A stretch of 64,000 nucleotides of DNA from Terracoccus sp. 273MFTsu3.1 (GTDB taxonomy: Bacteria; Actinomycetota; Actinomycetes; Actinomycetales; Dermatophilaceae), in NCBI RefSeq assembly GCF_000383675.1, contig NZ_KB911825.1, positions 124,001-188,000 on the forward strand, in the 5' to 3' direction. This document shows positions 1 through 9,304 of the stretch, piece by piece (positions within the stretch are counted from its first letter, which is position 1; the number at the start of each line of letters is the position of its first letter). A program made the translations under genes and the position numbers. Below the pieces are notes generated by a model. The model saw nothing but the letters and a program-made list of their open reading frames with translations, made no database searches and had not been told where the DNA came from.

Positions 1-3000
1 GCGTGGAGTTGCTGCCCGGGATCGTCACCCAGCTACGGCCCCGGTCCCTCGACCTCTGCCACGTCACCGTGGGTGACGGTGCCCCGCTCGCCGCGGACGT
101 GAACGTCGCACTCGCGCCGGACCTCACGGTGACGTCCTGTGGGTCGGACGTGACGCGCGGGGCCTGGGTGACCACGGTGAGCACGGCCACACCGGTCACG
201 GCGGAGCCGCCGATGTTGGTGAACTCGGCGCGGTACTTCGTCCCGGACTGGGACGACCGGAGATCGGTGAGAGTCAGCTGGGCGGTGGTGGCGCCGGCGA
301 TCTGCGTCCACGTCACGCCACCGTCTGCCGAGGTAGACCACTGCACGCTCGGTTGGGGGTCACCGGAAGCCGCAGCCGTGAAGGTCGCCGTGCCTCCCGC
401 GAGACCCTTGCTGCTGCTGGGTGAGGTCACGACACGTGGCGCAGCCGGAAGGACCGTCAGCGTGACGATTCCCGAGTTCGCCGTCCCCGTGGCGTTCGTG
501 TACCTGACGACGTACTGTTCACCGTTCTGCGCGTACGTCACTGCCGGCAGCGTGAGGGTCGGGCCGGTGGCATCGGGGATCGCCGTGAAGGTCGGTCCAG
601 CCGTGACGCGGTACCACTGTGCGGTCGGTGCCGGATTGCCCGTCGCGCTCGAGGTCAAGGTCACCGACTCGCCCGCGGTCACCGTGGTGTCCTGCGGGAC
701 GAGACCCATGGAGGGCGCCACGGCCGCCTCGACGACCAGGCTCTGCTCGGAGGCGGTCGCCGCGAACACCGCGTTCGGCGAGGTGCGGACGACGAGCCGG
801 TACGTGTCGGCCGGGAGACCCTCGAGTGTCCGCGCCACGAGGCCGTCCGCGTTCACTGCCTGGTTGACCACCTGGAAGTCCGGCGTATCCGTCTGGTTGG
901 CAGAGCGGAAGAGCTGGAAGTCCACCCGTGCCCGGGTGATGTCCCCTGGGTGGCCGTCGTCCACCTGGGCCAACGTGGCGGTCATGACGGCGAGCCCGGG
1001 CGACGTCACCGCTCGGGTGGTGCTGGTCAGCGTGGCGTCCTCCGGGGTGACGGTGGTGGCCCCGCTGTAGCTGAGGACGTAGTGGTCGCTCGAGTGGCCG
1101 CCGCAGCCGTTGAGCGGGTAGCTACCCGGCTCCGCCGTGACCTCCCCGGCCACGGAGACGAGACCGATGAGCCGCTCGCATCCGGAGAGCGTGCCGGTGA
1201 TCCCGTCGAGGGCCAGGGGTTCAGGGACGAATGGTGACAGCGGAGACGCCGGGTCCGAGTACTGCAGTGGTCCGTCGCTCACGGTGATGAGGAACTCGCT
1301 GGGCCTGACCTGGAACGCCCTGCTGACCGGGGTCGCCGCCGGGAAGACACCGTCCCCTGCCTGCGAGGCCGTGATGCTGCACGTGCCCACCCCGGTGGCG
1401 GTGACGGTGCCCGAGTCGAGCCGGCACACGCTCTGCGATGCGGGGTCGACGGAGAGCGTGACGGGGAGCTGAGACGTCGCCGAGGCACGGACGCCCTGGG
1501 TCTCGTAGGGTCGGCCGTAGGTGATGCTCCGCGTGAACTGCATGTCGGCGGGCGTGTCGAAGCCGATCGTGTTGGACGGTTCGGAAACCGTGAACGAGCG
1601 CGTGACCGAGGCAAAGCCGCCAGCGCCGTTGGTGACCTTGACACCCACGTGACCTGATCCGCTCTGCTCGAACGCCAGGACGAGAGTCGACGAGCCAGAG
1701 ACGATGCAGAAGCCGTTGGCCGCGGTCGTGCACGAGTAGAGCCACTCGTATGTCAACGGCGCGCCGGAGTCGTCGAGCACCGATGCGGTGTAGGTGACCG
1801 GAACTCCTCGGGTGGCCTCCCACGGTCCATCGAGCCTGATCTGTGGCGAGGCCGGTGGGGCGGCGGGGTCCGGCGGCGTGCCGTGGACCATTTCGAGCAC
1901 GTTCGCGGTCCGCCCCTGGCCGTCGACGTACGTGATGTCGTCCCGAAGGCACGACATCCATGCCATCCCGCTCGGCGCGATGGCGCCGCCTCCGGGGTAG
2001 CACGAGCTGTCCAGCGCCGTGGCGCCGACCGGGGCGATGTTGAACAAGTACTTGCCCGTCGCGTTCTGGGTGCGCTCAGCGATGTAGGTCCCACCGCCGG
2101 GCCCTCGGAACGGGAACCACGTCGACTGCCACTCCGGCGTCACCGTGCCGTCCGGAAGGACCTGCTGCAGGATCCACCAGCCCTCCCCGTGCGGTCGGAC
2201 CCAGAGCGACCCCTCGTCGTCGGGCAGGTCCACGGAGATTCGCGGCGCCTGGCTCCAGCTGGTGACGGCTCCCCCGGACTCGACACCGTTGAGGAACTGC
2301 GGCTCCGCTTCGGTCCACGCAGGAGCGTTGCCGTCGCTTCCGCTGGCGGGCGCGTTCGCGCACTCGTGCAGCTCGACGCCGACCTGAATGAAACCCGAGC
2401 AGCCCCACTCGGGCTCGGGGAAGGTCTCGTTGAGGAAGGTGGCCATCATTCCCGGATAGGCCTCAGCCTGCTTCATCAGCGCAGCCAGATCGGGGGTCCC
2501 CTGCGCCTTGGTCAGCAGTTCGGCCAGCTTCTTCGGCGCCTCGAGGTCACTGTTGATCTGGATCGATGCGATGGTGGTGGTGACCACGATGTCGACGATG
2601 GCGCCCACCACCGACGTGACGGCGCCGAAGACCTTGATCCCGGCCGTCAGCCGGGCCTCGGCCATCGCAGCCGCTCGTGCAGCGCGAGCTGCCGCCTCCG
2701 CGTCGGCGATGGCGGTCACGGCCCCGGCCTTGAGGGAGTTCGCCGCCCTGAGCGCCGTGAACGAGCGCAGCGCCTGAGCGTCAGCGGCGGCAGCCTCGGC
2801 GATCTTGATCGTGGCTTCGGCCCCCTGGAGGGCGGGGCTGGCGATGAACTTCGCCCGTGCCGCGAACGGGAAGAGCTTGGTCACGAAGAGGTTGTCCGCA
2901 CCCAACGGGACGGCCAACGCCCGCGCGATGGGGATCGCCGCCCCGCTGGCGGCCAAGGCGACACCCATCCCCACGAATGCGGAAACCTGACCTGCATGAA

Positions 3001-3763
3001 CGGTGAAGTCGTTGTACGTCAGTGGATTCCACGCGTTCGTCACTCCCTGTGAGAGCGACTCCAGCTGGAGGTACTGCCCGTACTTCACGAACTGGTCATA
3101 CGACGGCCGGGGTGGAGAGAAGACGAGGAAGCTGAAGATCGTGAGCCCTGACTCAGTGCAGATCGTCGTCCCTCGTCCGTTGTACTCGGCCGTGGTATCG
3201 TACCGGCCCGGCGGGTGGTAGTTGCAGTAGCCGTCGGAGCCGTTCCGCGGCTGGGGGTCATACGTGTCCGTCTTCGTGTACGTGCTCTCACTCAGTCCTG
3301 ACCACTTGATGTACTCACCCACGGCGGCCTTCGCAGCGCCGATCTGCGTGCGTCGCACCTTGGCCGAGAACCACGCGTGGACGAGTCCCTCCGTCGCCGT
3401 TCTGCTCGCGGCCGGCTTGAGCATGATCACCCCGAGGTCGGCCCAGAGCTGGGTCCGGACGTCATCGCGGGCGAGCGCCCGGACGCTCAGCTCGTCGCTC
3501 GGTGGGAGCGACTTGTTCTCGAGCACCTCGGCGACCGCCTTGGTCTCGAAGGCCGTGAGCGCCGCCTGGGTCTCAGCCGAGTACGGCTGCGGCCGCGGTA
3601 TGTGCAGGACGGGATCCTGCACCAGCTCGAAGAGCTTGATGATCGGCGGTGGCGTCGGTGGTTCGGCGGCTGCGGCGGGATGTGACGGCGTTACGGCGGC
3701 GACCGTGAGTCCTGAGGCGGTCACGAGGCCGAATACGGCCACCATTCGCGAGAATCGGCTCAT
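1..3763 (-). CDS. Large secreted Ig-like repeat protein (3' end beyond window)
   Basis: An open frame runs from ATG at 3763 to the left edge without a stop, giving 1254 residues and no C-terminus. AGAGGAG lies about 10 nt upstream. Residues 1-35 are a signal peptide ending in an AAAA/E-type cleavage site. Residues 40-250 are of no recognised family; 255-300 and 376-402 contain hydrophobic stretches around an Ala-rich helical region. About 642-727 resembles a PKD/Ig fold, 735-830 resembles the 'TITASQAGD...ATPV' type of bacterial surface repeat, and three Ig-like repeats start near 1016, 1105 and 1201, with motifs such as VTAGESVTLT and ATFTSAASG. The likely place of action is outside the cell, as an adhesin or surface protein; the function is unknown. 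Base and codon use look less G+C-rich than downstream genes, which could mean acquisition by transfer. Confidence 0.8.
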   Translation of the reverse strand, partial: MSRFSRMVAVFGLVTASGLTVAAVTPSHPAAAAEPPTPPPIIKLFELVQDPVLHIPRPQPYSAETQAALTAFETKAVAEVLENKSLPPSDELSVRALARDDVRTQLWADLGVIMLKPAASRTATEGLVHAWFSAKVRRTQIGAAKAAVGEYIKWSGLSESTYTKTDTYDPQPRNGSDGYCNYHPPGRYDTTAEYNGRGTTICTESGLTIFSFLVFSPPRPSYDQFVKYGQYLQLESLSQGVTNAWNPLTYNDFTVHAGQVSAFVGMGVALAASGAAIPIARALAVPLGADNLFVTKLFPFAARAKFIASPALQGAEATIKIAEAAAADAQALRSFTALRAANSLKAGAVTAIADAEAAARAARAAAMAEARLTAGIKVFGAVTSVVGAIVDIVVTTTIASIQINSDLEAPKKLAELLTKAQGTPDLAALMKQAEAYPGMMATFLNETFPEPEWGCSGFIQVGVELHECANAPASGSDGNAPAWTEAEPQFLNGVESGGAVTSWSQAPRISVDLPDDEGSLWVRPHGEGWWILQQVLPDGTVTPEWQSTWFPFRGPGGGTYIAERTQNATGKYLFNIAPVGATALDSSCYPGGGAIAPSGMAWMSCLRDDITYVDGQGRTANVLEMVHGTPPDPAAPPASPQIRLDGPWEATRGVPVTYTASVLDDSGAPLTYEWLYSCTTAANGFCIVSGSSTLVLAFEQSGSGHVGVKVTNGAGGFASVTRSFTVSEPSNTIGFDTPADMQFTRSITYGRPYETQGVRASATSQLPVTLSVDPASQSVCRLDSGTVTATGVGTCSITASQAGDGVFPAATPVSRAFQVRPSEFLITVSDGPLQYSDPASPLSPFVPEPLALDGITGTLSGCERLIGLVSVAGEVTAEPGSYPLNGCGGHSSDHYVLSYSGATTVTPEDATLTSTTRAVTSPGLAVMTATLAQVDDGHPGDITRARVDFQLFRSANQTDTPDFQVVNQAVNADGLVARTLEGLPADTYRLVVRTSPNAVFAATASEQSLVVEAAVAPSMGLVPQDTTVTAGESVTLTSSATGNPAPTAQWYRVTAGPTFTAIPDATGPTLTLPAVTYAQNGEQYVVRYTNATGTANSGIVTLTVLPAAPRVVTSPSSSKGLAGGTATFTAAASGDPQPSVQWSTSADGGVTWTQIAGATTAQLTLTDLRSSQSGTKYRAEFTNIGGSAVTGVAVLTVVTQAPRVTSDPQDVTVRSGASATFTSAASGAPSPTVTWQRSRDRGRSWVTIPGSNST

Positions 3764-3946
3764 CACGGTTGGGCTCCTCTGCCGAGTGCACCCCCGCGAA
3801 CTCAGCATGGCAGTCTGCCCGACGTTCCATCGAGGAATCGTCAGATGGGCAACCCCGCGGACGGGAGGGGGCGGTTTGGGTGTGCGGGCGCCGAAGCGAT
3901 GCCGATCTGCACAGCTCCCCTGCGGGATGCGGTGCTCCCGATGGGC

Positions 3947-3952
3947 GAGGAT
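3947..3952 (+). promoter_or_regulatory. Possible -10 for a leaderless gene
   Basis: GAGGAT is followed by 7 nt and the ATG at 3960. This would place the transcription start at the start codon. The first T of the TANNNT pattern is missing, so support is modest. Confidence 0.35.
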
Positions 3953-3959
3953 GGACCGC

Positions 3960-4352
3960 ATGACCGACCCGCAGCAGGAGCAGGAGATCGCCTTCGCCCG
4001 TGAGAAGGCGAAGCGCACCCTGCCGGTCGCGCTCCTCGTGCTGCTCGGCCTCGTGGCGATGTACCTCCCGCTGCCGAAGCGCTTCGTCGCGGTGCTGCCG
4101 CTCGTGCTCGCGATCGTGCTCACCGTGCGCCTGCTGCGCTTCCTGTCGGCGCGCGGCGGCAAGGAGAAGATCTGGCCCGTCGTGACCCTCGTCATCTCCG
4201 GGATGCTGCTGTCGTCGCTGGCGCTGCAGGTCGTCTTCTACGACTCGGTCCACGCCTACGAGGAGTGCGTCGCGGGGGCGCAGACGAGCATCGCCGAGGG
4301 CGACTGCGCGCCGCTCAAGGACGCCGGGATGATCGGCCTCGTCGTCCGCTGA
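3960..4352 (+). CDS. Small membrane protein of unknown function
   Basis: The protein has 130 residues. A charged N-terminus (MTDPQQEQEIAFAREKAKR) is followed by two hydrophobic segments at about 21-65, a basic loop (SARGGKEK) and a third hydrophobic segment near 72-92. A short extracytoplasmic or cytoplasmic tail contains two cysteines (EECVAG, GDCAPL). I do not recognise a family. ATG 3960 is preferred over ATG 3951 because a -10-like GAGGAT lies exactly 7 nt upstream. The gene is divergent from the large Ig-repeat protein and convergent with the DUF6350 gene. The two cysteines outside the membrane could form a disulphide, but nothing shows this directly. Confidence 0.75.
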   Translation: MTDPQQEQEIAFAREKAKRTLPVALLVLLGLVAMYLPLPKRFVAVLPLVLAIVLTVRLLRFLSARGGKEKIWPVVTLVISGMLLSSLALQVVFYDSVHAYEECVAGAQTSIAEGDCAPLKDAGMIGLVVR

Positions 4353-4410
4353 GGCCCACCCCGACCGTTCCTCGCCAGTCCCCCAGTCAGTCAGTCTCCG
4401 TCAGTCCCCG

Positions 4411-5715
4411 TCAGTGCTCGTCAGGGGCTGAGGTCTCCGCGTCCGCACCGGCCCGCGGCGCCACCGCCGACTCGCGCTCGCGCTGCTCGGCGCGACGGTC
4501 GCGGAGCACGAGCACACCCGTGAAGAGCAGCGCGCCACCGACGACCTCCGCCGTCAGGGCGGCCCCGAACGACCAGAGGTGTGCCCCCACGGCCGAGAGC
4601 CGGTCGACACCGACCGCACCGTTGCCGAGCGCGGTCAGGGCGACGACGACCGCGACCGCGACGAGCGCCGCGACCGCCGTGGCGGACAGCCTGGCCCGCA
4701 CGTTGCCGAAGAACTCGAGCTCGGCGTCGACCCGACGACCGAGCCACACGCCGACGAGCGCCGGAGCCAGCACGACGGCATACATCGTCGCGGGGTAGTC
4801 GCTCGCCTGCGGCAGGGCACCGAGGACGGGCACGAGCGGCAGCAGCCCGGGCTGGGCGGCGCCGGCGGAGATCGTCGAGCCGAGGGCGACCTGGAAACCC
4901 GGGCCCGCGAGGAACGACAGCGCCCACGTGGCCGCGTTGCCGAGGAGGGCGACCTGCGCGAGCGCGATGATGGCGACCGCGCCGAGGTTCGCGCCGTACT
5001 GGTCCTGGATGTCGGCGACCGTCGACCACGACAGGACGAGCCGCACCACGACGACGACGAACCCGAGGGCGAGCAGCACGCCCGCCCCGCGCCAACCGGT
5101 GCGCCACACCGTCGGCAGCCACGTCGGGCCGCGTCGGAACCACGTGCGCACGAAGGCCGGAGCGGTCTCGTCGTCGGGCCGCAGCATGACGAAGCCGAGC
5201 GCCGCCAGCGGCACGAGCAGCGACCCCACGACCGCGGCGACACCGGGCGTCGCCGGGCCCCCGAGGGTGAAGAGCGCGAAGACCGCCGACACGAGGCCGT
5301 AGCCGATGAGGAAGCCCGGCACGACGCCCCACTGCGCGACGCGGCTCCAGTCGGTCGCGCCGACGCGCAGCCGTTCCGTGGCCGCGAGGCGACGGGCGAA
5401 GCGGTAGGCGATGAGGACGAAGACGAGCAGGAGCAGCAGGGGCGTCATGGAGATCGCCACGGTCCCGGCACCGACGGACTGTCCGTGGCCGAGGAACCAG
5501 ACGGCGCTGGCGACCGAGACCGCCGAGAACCATCCGACCGAGCTCTCGGGCGCGGCCAGCCAGCCGACGAGCGCGGGCAGGACGACGACCGACCACGTGC
5601 CCACGGCGGCCAGGGCTCCGGCACGCAGGGCGGCCGGCATCGCCGTCGAGGGGCTGGTCGTCGACGTCGTGGTCGTCGACGTCGTGGTCGTGCTCGGCGG
5701 GGCCAGTGGTCTCAC
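4411..5715 (-). CDS. DUF6350 (PerM-like) multi-pass membrane protein
   Basis: The protein has about 434 residues if GTG 5715 is used, or 409 from ATG 5640. No start has a well-spaced ribosome site (AGGAG directly abuts 5715), so the start is uncertain. Ten or more hydrophobic helices run through most of the length, followed by a charged, disordered C-terminus. The family, known as DUF6350 or 'cell division protein PerM', is an actinobacterial membrane family; in mycobacteria PerM has been linked to cell division under stress. In many actinobacteria it lies next to sucCD, as it nearly does here. If GTG 5715 is right, the N-terminus carries a Ser/Thr linker built from a 15-bp sequence repeated twice near 5663-5692. 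The gene carries one copy of the GGCATAC word at 4777, read as Tyr-Ala. Confidence 0.8.
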   Translation of the reverse strand: MRPLAPPSTTTTSTTTTSTTSPSTAMPAALRAGALAAVGTWSVVVLPALVGWLAAPESSVGWFSAVSVASAVWFLGHGQSVGAGTVAISMTPLLLLLVFVLIAYRFARRLAATERLRVGATDWSRVAQWGVVPGFLIGYGLVSAVFALFTLGGPATPGVAAVVGSLLVPLAALGFVMLRPDDETAPAFVRTWFRRGPTWLPTVWRTGWRGAGVLLALGFVVVVVRLVLSWSTVADIQDQYGANLGAVAIIALAQVALLGNAATWALSFLAGPGFQVALGSTISAGAAQPGLLPLVPVLGALPQASDYPATMYAVVLAPALVGVWLGRRVDAELEFFGNVRARLSATAVAALVAVAVVVALTALGNGAVGVDRLSAVGAHLWSFGAALTAEVVGGALLFTGVLVLRDRRAEQRERESAVAPRAGADAETSAPDEH

Positions 5716-5920
5716 TCCTGCGCTGCGGGTCCTGCGGGCTCGTGCGTGGTCGCTCCCATGGTCACAAGATCGCCGCCGCGGAGCGAGCGCCCACGCCGAT
5801 GACCCGCGTGTGGGCCGTCGATGCCAGGACACAGGCACCGGTGTGAGGCACGGATCAGCCCGGAAGCGCCACGTTCCGGACCCGTCGGGCGGACGATGGA
5901 GGAGAAGGGGATGACCCATC

Positions 5921-6628
5921 ATGAGCAGCAGAATCCTCCACCTGCTGGCACCCCTGCTGGCAGTGCTCGCCATCACCGTGGCCGCCGTCGGCCCGACCGC
6001 CCCGGCCCCGACCCCGTCCCCGCGCACCGGCGTCGTCGCCGCCGCGCCGCTCGAGGTCGCCTCCGTGCCCGTCGCGTACGCGGGCACCGTCTACCTCACC
6101 TTCGACGACGGTCCCAACCCCACCTACACCCCGAGGGTCCTCGCCGTCCTGCGGAAGTACGGCGTGCACGCCGTCTTCTTCGAGCTCGGCCAGAACGTCT
6201 CGTGGTACCCGTCGGTCACCCGCAGCCTGCGCACCTACGGCAACCTCATCGGCAACCACACGTGGAGCCACCCCGACCTCACGACCCTGTCGACCTCGGC
6301 CGTCACGTCGCAGCTCAACCGGATGGAGTCGGCGCTCGGCTACCGGCCGCGCTGCGTGCGCCCGCCCTACGGTGCGACGAGCTCGCGCATCGCGACCATC
6401 ATCGCGAACCGCGGCCAGCGCCAGATCCTCTGGACCGTCGACCCGCGTGACTGGTCGCGCCCGGGGACGTCGGTCATCGTGAGCCGGGTCCTGGCAGCCG
6501 TGCGGCCGGGCTCGCGGATCCTCCTGCACGACGGCGGCGGCGACCGGTCGCAGACGGTGGCCGCGCTCGACCTGCTCATCCCGAGGCTGCGAGCCCGCGG
6601 CTTCGTCATCGGCCTCATGGCCTGCTGA
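5921..6628 (+). CDS. Secreted polysaccharide deacetylase (NodB/CE4 family)
   Basis: The protein has 235 residues. It starts at ATG 5921 behind GGAGAAGGGG (5901-5910). Residues 1-28 are a signal peptide, followed by a Pro/Ala-rich linker. The CE4 motifs are complete: TFDDGP at 60-65 (catalytic base and metal Asp), HTWSH at 113-117 (two metal His), RPPYG at 147-151, DPRDW at 174-178 and LLHDGGG at 201-207 (catalytic His). Such enzymes remove N-acetyl groups from peptidoglycan, chitin or other N-acetylglucosamine polymers outside the membrane, using a divalent metal. The natural substrate here cannot be read from the sequence; peptidoglycan is plausible for a secreted actinobacterial enzyme. The gene stands alone between two minus-strand genes and ends in a large inverted-repeat structure. 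Confidence 0.92.
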   Translation: MSSRILHLLAPLLAVLAITVAAVGPTAPAPTPSPRTGVVAAAPLEVASVPVAYAGTVYLTFDDGPNPTYTPRVLAVLRKYGVHAVFFELGQNVSWYPSVTRSLRTYGNLIGNHTWSHPDLTTLSTSAVTSQLNRMESALGYRPRCVRPPYGATSSRIATIIANRGQRQILWTVDPRDWSRPGTSVIVSRVLAAVRPGSRILLHDGGGDRSQTVAALDLLIPRLRARGFVIGLMAC

Positions 6629-6637
6629 CCACCGATC

Positions 6638-6706
6638 GCGTATGCCGTCGCGCCGGGCCATGCGCCCGGGCGCCGGGCGCGACGTGGCCGGCCACACGGC
6701 ATACGC
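6638..6706. terminator. Branched inverted repeat built on the GTATGCC word
   Basis: GCGTATGCCGT (6638-6648) pairs perfectly with ACGGCATACGC (6696-6706). Inside lie a second pair, GTCGCGCC (6647-6654) with GGCGCGAC (6676-6683), and a 12-bp palindrome GTGGCCGGCCAC (6684-6695). Together they could form a three-way fold. The position between the convergent deacetylase and sucD genes suggests a bidirectional terminator. Confidence 0.6.
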
Positions 6707-6775
6707 CCTCCGATGACAGCAGAGCGGGCGGCCACCCGGAGGTGACCGCCCGCTCGGAAACGCTGCTGGCGCAGG

Positions 6776-7669
6776 CTACTTCGCAAGGTCCTTCATGATC
6801 TCGCGCATGAGGTCGGCCGTCTCGGACGGCGTCTTGCCGACCTTGACGCCCGCGGCCTCGAGGGCCTCCTTCTTGGCCTGCGCGGTGCCCGACGAGCCGG
6901 AGACGATGGCGCCGGCGTGGCCCATCGTCTTGCCCTCGGGGGCGGTGAAGCCGGCGACGTAGCCGACGACCGGCTTCGTGACGTGCTCCTTGATGTAGGC
7001 GGCCGCGCGCTCCTCGGCGTCGCCACCGATCTCGCCGATCATGACGATCGCGTCGGTGTCGGGGTCGTTCTGGAACGCCTCGAGGCAGTCGATGTGCGTC
7101 GTGCCGATGATCGGGTCGCCACCGATGCCGACGGCCGAGCTGAAGCCGAAGTCACGCAGCTCGTACATCATCTGGTAGGTCAGCGTGCCCGACTTCGAGA
7201 CGAGGCCGATGCGGCCGGTGCCCGAGATGTCGGCCGGGATGATGCCGGCGTTGCTGACGCCCGGGGTGATGAGACCGGGGCAGTTCGGGCCGACGATGCG
7301 CGTCGTGCCCGTCTCCTTGGCGTAGTTGTAGAACTCCGCGGTGTCCTTGACCGCGACACCCTCGGTGATGACGACGGCGAGGGGGATCTCGGCGTCGATC
7401 GCCTCGACGGCCGCGGCCTTGGTGAACTGTGCGGGCACGAAGATCACGGACACGTTGGCGCCGGTGGCCTCGATGGCCTCCTTGACCGTGCCGTAGACGG
7501 GGACGGAGACGCCGCCCTCGAAGTCGACCGTCGTGCCGGCCTTGCGGGGGTTGACGCCGCCGACGATGTCGGTGCCCGACTTGAGCATGCGCTGGGTGTG
7601 CTTCATGCCCTCGGACCCGGTCATGCCCTGGACGATGACCTTCGAGTCGGCGTTGAGGAAGATAGCCAT
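6776..7669 (-). CDS. sucD: Succinyl-CoA ligase (ADP/GDP-forming) alpha subunit
   Basis: The protein has 297 residues, full length for SucD. The N-terminal CoA-binding Rossmann domain begins [15 protein letters not shown] with GMTGSEG and [10 protein letters not shown]. The phosphohistidine is His251 in the motif [10 protein letters not shown]. The subunit binds CoA and carries the phosphate in the reversible conversion of succinyl-CoA plus NDP and Pi to succinate, CoA and NTP. It acts as a heterotetramer or heterodimer with SucC in the TCA cycle. The gene lies 31 bp downstream of sucC in one operon. Confidence 0.97.
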   Translation of the reverse strand: MAIFLNADSKVIVQGMTGSEGMKHTQRMLKSGTDIVGGVNPRKAGTTVDFEGGVSVPVYGTVKEAIEATGANVSVIFVPAQFTKAAAVEAIDAEIPLAVVITEGVAVKDTAEFYNYAKETGTTRIVGPNCPGLITPGVSNAGIIPADISGTGRIGLVSKSGTLTYQMMYELRDFGFSSAVGIGGDPIIGTTHIDCLEAFQNDPDTDAIVMIGEIGGDAEERAAAYIKEHVTKPVVGYVAGFTAPEGKTMGHAGAIVSGSSGTAQAKKEALEAAGVKVGKTPSETADLMREIMKDLAK

Positions 7670-7700
7670 GTTCGCTCGTTCTCTCTTCTGTGGCGAGGGG

Positions 7701-8888
7701 TCAGTTGGCGGCGGGCCGGGCGGCGAGCTCGGCGGCGCGGCGCGCGGCGCCGTCCATCGTCGGCTCGATCGTCACGAGCGGGTGGTTGCGCTCCTGGAGG
7801 ATGCGGCGACCCTCCTCGACGTTGTTGCCGTCGAGGCGCACGACGAGCGGGCGGTCCTCCTCGTCACCGAGCGCGTCGAGCGCACCGACGATGCCGTTGG
7901 CCACGGCGTCGCAGGAGGTGATCCCGCCGAAGACGTTGACGAAGACGCTCTTGACCTGCGGGTCCGAGAGGATGATGTGCAGGCCGTTGGCCATGACCTC
8001 GGCGCTGGCGCCGCCACCGATGTCGAGGAAGTTGGCCGGCTTCTGGCCGCCGAACTCCTCGCCGGCGTACGCGACGACGTCGAGGGTGCTCATGACGAGA
8101 CCCGCGCCGTTGCCGATGATGCCGACGGAGCCGTCGAGCTTGACGTAGTTGAGGTCCTTCTCCTTGGCCGCTGCCTCGAGCGGGTCGGCGTGGGCCTTGT
8201 CCTCGAGCGCCTCGTGGTCGGCGTGGCGGAAGCCGGCGTTCTCGTCGAGCGTCACCTTGCCGTCGAGGGCGACGATGTCACCGTCCTCGGTCTTGACGAG
8301 CGGGTTGACCTCGACGAGCGTCGCGTCCTCGTCGCGGTAGACGGTCCACAGCTTCTGGATGGTGTCGGCGATGGCGGCCTTGTCGGCGTCGTCGAAGCCG
8401 GCGGCGTCGACGATCTCCTGCGCCTTGGCGGCGTCGATCCCCGTGTTGGGGTCGACGGCGATGCGCGCCAGGGCCTCGGGGCGCTCGACGGCGAGCTCCT
8501 CGATCTCCATGCCGCCCTCCTTGGAGCACATGGCGAGGTAGGTCCGGTTGGCACGGTCGAGCAGGATCGAGAAGTAGTACTCCTCGGCGATGCGAGCGCC
8601 CTGGGCGATCATCACGGTGCCCACGGTGTGGCCCTTGATGTCCATCCCGAGGATGGTCTCGGCGGCGGCCTGGGCCTCGTCGGGGCTCTTCGTGACCTTG
8701 ACGCCACCGGCCTTGCCACGGCCGCCGGTCTTCACCTGCGCCTTGACGACGGTGACACCGCCCGACTTCGGTCCGATCTGCTCAGCGGCCGCTCGGGCCT
8801 GCTCAGGGGTGGTGGCGATGGCGCCGGCCAGCACGGGCACCCCGTGCTTCTCGAACATGTCGCGGGCTTGGTACTCGAAGAGATCCAC
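7701..8888 (-). CDS. sucC: Succinyl-CoA ligase (ADP-forming) beta subunit
   Basis: The protein has 395 residues, full length. The N-terminal ATP-grasp domain starts [19 protein letters not shown] and contains [16 protein letters not shown], the nucleotide-binding segment. The C-terminal flavodoxin-like ligase domain includes [12 protein letters not shown] and [10 protein letters not shown]. It supplies the nucleotide and succinate site of the enzyme and pairs with SucD directly downstream. A 5' untranslated region of more than 100 nt is likely: a weak TAGAGT -10 can be seen on the minus strand at 9030-9025, and the leader contains the palindrome CGATTCGAATCG (8911-8922). Confidence 0.97.
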   Translation of the reverse strand: MDLFEYQARDMFEKHGVPVLAGAIATTPEQARAAAEQIGPKSGGVTVVKAQVKTGGRGKAGGVKVTKSPDEAQAAAETILGMDIKGHTVGTVMIAQGARIAEEYYFSILLDRANRTYLAMCSKEGGMEIEELAVERPEALARIAVDPNTGIDAAKAQEIVDAAGFDDADKAAIADTIQKLWTVYRDEDATLVEVNPLVKTEDGDIVALDGKVTLDENAGFRHADHEALEDKAHADPLEAAAKEKDLNYVKLDGSVGIIGNGAGLVMSTLDVVAYAGEEFGGQKPANFLDIGGGASAEVMANGLHIILSDPQVKSVFVNVFGGITSCDAVANGIVGALDALGDEEDRPLVVRLDGNNVEEGRRILQERNHPLVTIEPTMDGAARRAAELAARPAAN

Positions 8889-8910
8889 GGGTGGGGTCCG
8901 TCCTCGTCGT

Positions 8911-8922
8911 CGATTCGAATCG
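8911..8922. promoter_or_regulatory. 12-bp palindrome upstream of sucC
   Basis: CGATTCGAATCG is a perfect palindrome 23 nt upstream of the sucC start. It could be an operator or simply chance; no factor is recognised. The rest of the 8889-9111 gap shows no gene. Confidence 0.25.
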
Positions 8923-9111
8923 TCGTCGATCGCGTCGCTGCGGCGTCCCGGGGCTCACGTGCTCACGCTCTCGCGCCAGGACGGGCCCTGCGCCGAGGCG
9001 CAACCGAATCAGGCTGTCCCTCGGACTCTAGTGGCTGTGACCTGTGGCGACCCCATCGGGTGCGCCCGACCGGACGAAGATCACACCGCCACCTCCCCCT
9101 CCACTGCCCCC

Positions 9112-9247
9112 GTTTCGCGCGGCCCCCGTTTCGCGCGCCCCCCGTTTCGCGCGCTTCTGGTGCGAGCGCGCGAAACACACCAGATGCGCGGGACTTTTCG
9201 CGCGCCCGGTCGGCGGATCGCGCGCTTCTGGTGTGAGCGCGCGATCC
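9112..9247. repeat. Tandem 16-bp units and two hairpins sharing one loop
   Basis: GTTTCGCGCG recurs at 9112, 9128 and 9144, three 16-bp units in phase. The last unit opens a perfect hairpin: GTTTCGCGCGC (9144-9154), loop TTCTGGTGCGA, GCGCGCGAAAC (9166-9176). A second perfect hairpin follows: GGATCGCGCGC (9215-9225), loop TTCTGGTGTGA, GCGCGCGATCC (9237-9247). Loop and inner stem are conserved while the outer stem bases differ in a paired way (TTTC/GAAA versus ATC/GAT). This points to selection on a folded DNA or RNA form. The cluster fills the 3' flank of the DUF559-type gene; related hairpins occur on its other side. Confidence 0.75.
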
Positions 9248-9304
9248 GGAAGTATGCCGGGTGAGTCACGCGCTTTGGTGGCGGTGCTGACGACGTGCGC
9301 CCTC

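Noticed and set aside
3-1070. Long open frame on the plus strand at the left edge
   Set aside because: It is antisense to the Ig-repeat protein, whose frame gives coherent signal peptide and Ig motifs; the plus-strand translation has no family features.
4353-4430. Degenerate TCAGTC repeats between convergent genes as a terminator
   Set aside because: No stem can be formed; it looks like slippage and part of it is coding.
5663-5692. Tandem 15-bp repeat as a mobile or regulatory repeat
   Set aside because: It lies at the N-terminus of the DUF6350 gene and codes for a Ser/Thr linker; only two units.
9112-9160. CRISPR-like array in the 16-bp repeats
   Set aside because: There are only three units without spacers and no cas genes.
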